Shown: positions 63,143 to 64,000 of the stretch, one piece after another
How the letters are laid out: each line of letters begins with the position of its first letter
Numbering within the stretch: the first letter of the stretch is position 1
Assembly: GCF_009928485.1 (NCBI RefSeq)
Contig: NZ_JAABNP010000007.1
Span: 124,001-188,000 of the forward strand
Length of the DNA stretch: 64,000 nt
From: Clostridium sp. C2-6-12
GTDB taxonomy: Bacteria; Bacillota; Clostridia; Clostridiales; Clostridiaceae
Reading direction: 5' to 3'
The notes under the pieces: model-generated
Databases searched by the model: none
What the model was told of the DNA's origin: nothing
The model's input: only the letters and a program-made list of their open reading frames with translations
Translations under genes and position numbers: made by a program

Positions 63143-64000
63143 AGGAAAAAATATTTGTAAGATTTAAATTTTCTACTCTTGACTTTATTTTATCTTTATC
63201 AGTAGTATACAATCCTAAAGTCTTCATTCTATCAAAGTATTCTGCACCAGAAAATGTGTATCTTTCACTAAGCTTCCCTTCTTTAACCTTATCATTTGCA
63301 TATGCAATTATATCTCCTGTAACCAGCTTTCTTGATAATTCTAACAAAGGTCTCTTTTTTAAATATTGTACTGCATTATATCCTGCTAAAGTTCCAGTCG
63401 TCATAGCTTCGGTATGTCCTACAAAAAATCCAGATTTTTCACCACCACAAAATAAATTATCTATTCCATCTACATGCATTGAATTGCTTCTAGGCGCTGC
63501 TGATAAATATCTAATTGAGTTTCCATTCCCACCTGCTAAAGGATCTAAATATACTACATCTTCTAAACCTTTAATTTTTCTTAATTTATCTATTGGATAA
63601 TGAGAAGTCATAAGCTTTATACGTCCAGTATCTAATAATATAATATTTTCTCCAAATTCTAAGGTTGCATATTGCTGGCATACCTTTTGCTCTAATTTCT
63701 CTAAATGTATATCTTCCTTTGGCATTGGAATAACCATTACTCCATCTTTTTCTAAAACATTGACTATATCTCTTGATAACGACTCTTTGGAAAACTCACA
63801 AGAACCACTCATTGCGCCTTTCATGCCATTTGTTCTTTCTCCCATCAAGTCATTTACACCTGCTTTTTCACTTATACTTACTCTCGCACCAAAACTAGGA
63901 CATCTTAATGTACACATCACACATCCGTTGCCATACTTTACGCAGTTAGGCATTGATCCTGTAGAACCTGTAGTTTCTATGAATACATCCCCTGTTATAA
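63141..64000 (-). CDS. GidA/TrmFO-related FAD-dependent oxidoreductase, 5' end outside window
   Basis: An open frame runs from a stop at 63141 to the right edge, about 286 codons, N-terminal FAD domain missing. Visible motifs are CTLRCPSFGARVS and the GidA-like FCGGEKSGFFVGHTEAMTTG, followed by LAGYNAVQYLKKRPLLEL. Several Cys (GCVMCTLRC) suggest a metal or redox centre. An internal ATG at 63953 is not the start, since similar coding continues upstream (ITGDVFIETTGSTGS). It is a clostridial GidA-like flavoprotein rather than MnmG or TrmFO itself; role unknown. Confidence 0.75.
   Translation of the reverse strand, partial: ITGDVFIETTGSTGSMPNCVKYGNGCVMCTLRCPSFGARVSISEKAGVNDLMGERTNGMKGAMSGSCEFSKESLSRDIVNVLEKDGVMVIPMPKEDIHLEKLEQKVCQQYATLEFGENIILLDTGRIKLMTSHYPIDKLRKIKGLEDVVYLDPLAGGNGNSIRYLSAAPRSNSMHVDGIDNLFCGGEKSGFFVGHTEAMTTGTLAGYNAVQYLKKRPLLELSRKLVTGDIIAYANDKVKEGKLSERYTFSGAEYFDRMKTLGLYTTDKDKIKSRVENLNLTNIFS

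Overview
The DNA is very AT-rich, with strong AGGAGG-type ribosome binding sites, tight operons, many U-tailed hairpin terminators and catabolic modules typical of anaerobic Firmicutes (ferredoxin-linked Etf lactate dehydrogenase, several PTS beta-glucoside loci, BglG antitermination). This points to a chromosomal piece of a saccharolytic Clostridium (sensu stricto). A relative of the C. beijerinckii group would fit, but I could not test that. No rRNA, tRNA, CRISPR array, intact transposase or phage gene was recognised.

Layout. 1-4440: MoxR ATPase, DUF58 protein and transglutaminase operon, running off the left edge. 4751-12165: complete lactate-use locus (GntR/FadR-type regulator, lactate permease, nickel-pincer lactate racemase, EtfB, ferredoxin-fused EtfA, FAD lactate dehydrogenase) with an LldR-like palindromic operator before the permease. 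12370-16855: BglG antiterminator, EIIBCA permease and 6-phospho-beta-glucosidase, with two RAT/terminator switches. 17013-23225: a second PTS locus in which EIIBC, a 6-phospho-beta-glucosidase, an IlvD/Edd dehydratase and a separate EIIA are co-oriented beside an RpiR regulator. This suggests an acid-containing beta-glucoside such as an aldobionate. 23613-28698: a flavinylation module (FMN reductase, an FMN reductase/FMN-bind/fumarate-reductase-like fusion, LysR, ApbE). 28895-35187: DUF3737 and PatB/MalY genes behind a MerR-type promoter, then a third GH1 gene with a ROK kinase and a divergent AraC regulator. 35284-40327: TerC, leucyl aminopeptidase and an ABC-F protein with a leader-peptide/hairpin 5' region. 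40510-46278: cell-envelope genes (a frameshifted amidase, DUF5050, CAP) and a LysR/nitroreductase pair.

47343-55001 is a complete Wadjet-type anti-plasmid SMC system (JetD, JetA, JetB, JetC in transcription order). 55271-62231: pirin, a 2-hydroxyacid dehydrogenase and an RND efflux pair. 62664-64000: a small unknown protein and a GidA/TrmFO-like flavoprotein running off the right edge.

Unexplained structure: a dispersed hairpin element ending in a GCGAA motif (copies near 16.9, 23.4 and 28.7 kb, possibly 32.7 kb); two copies of an element built on GGGTCWGACCC; families of near-identical terminator hairpins; and relics of a lysR/nitroreductase pair and of the DUF5050 gene, showing that this stretch has been shaped by local duplication and deletion.
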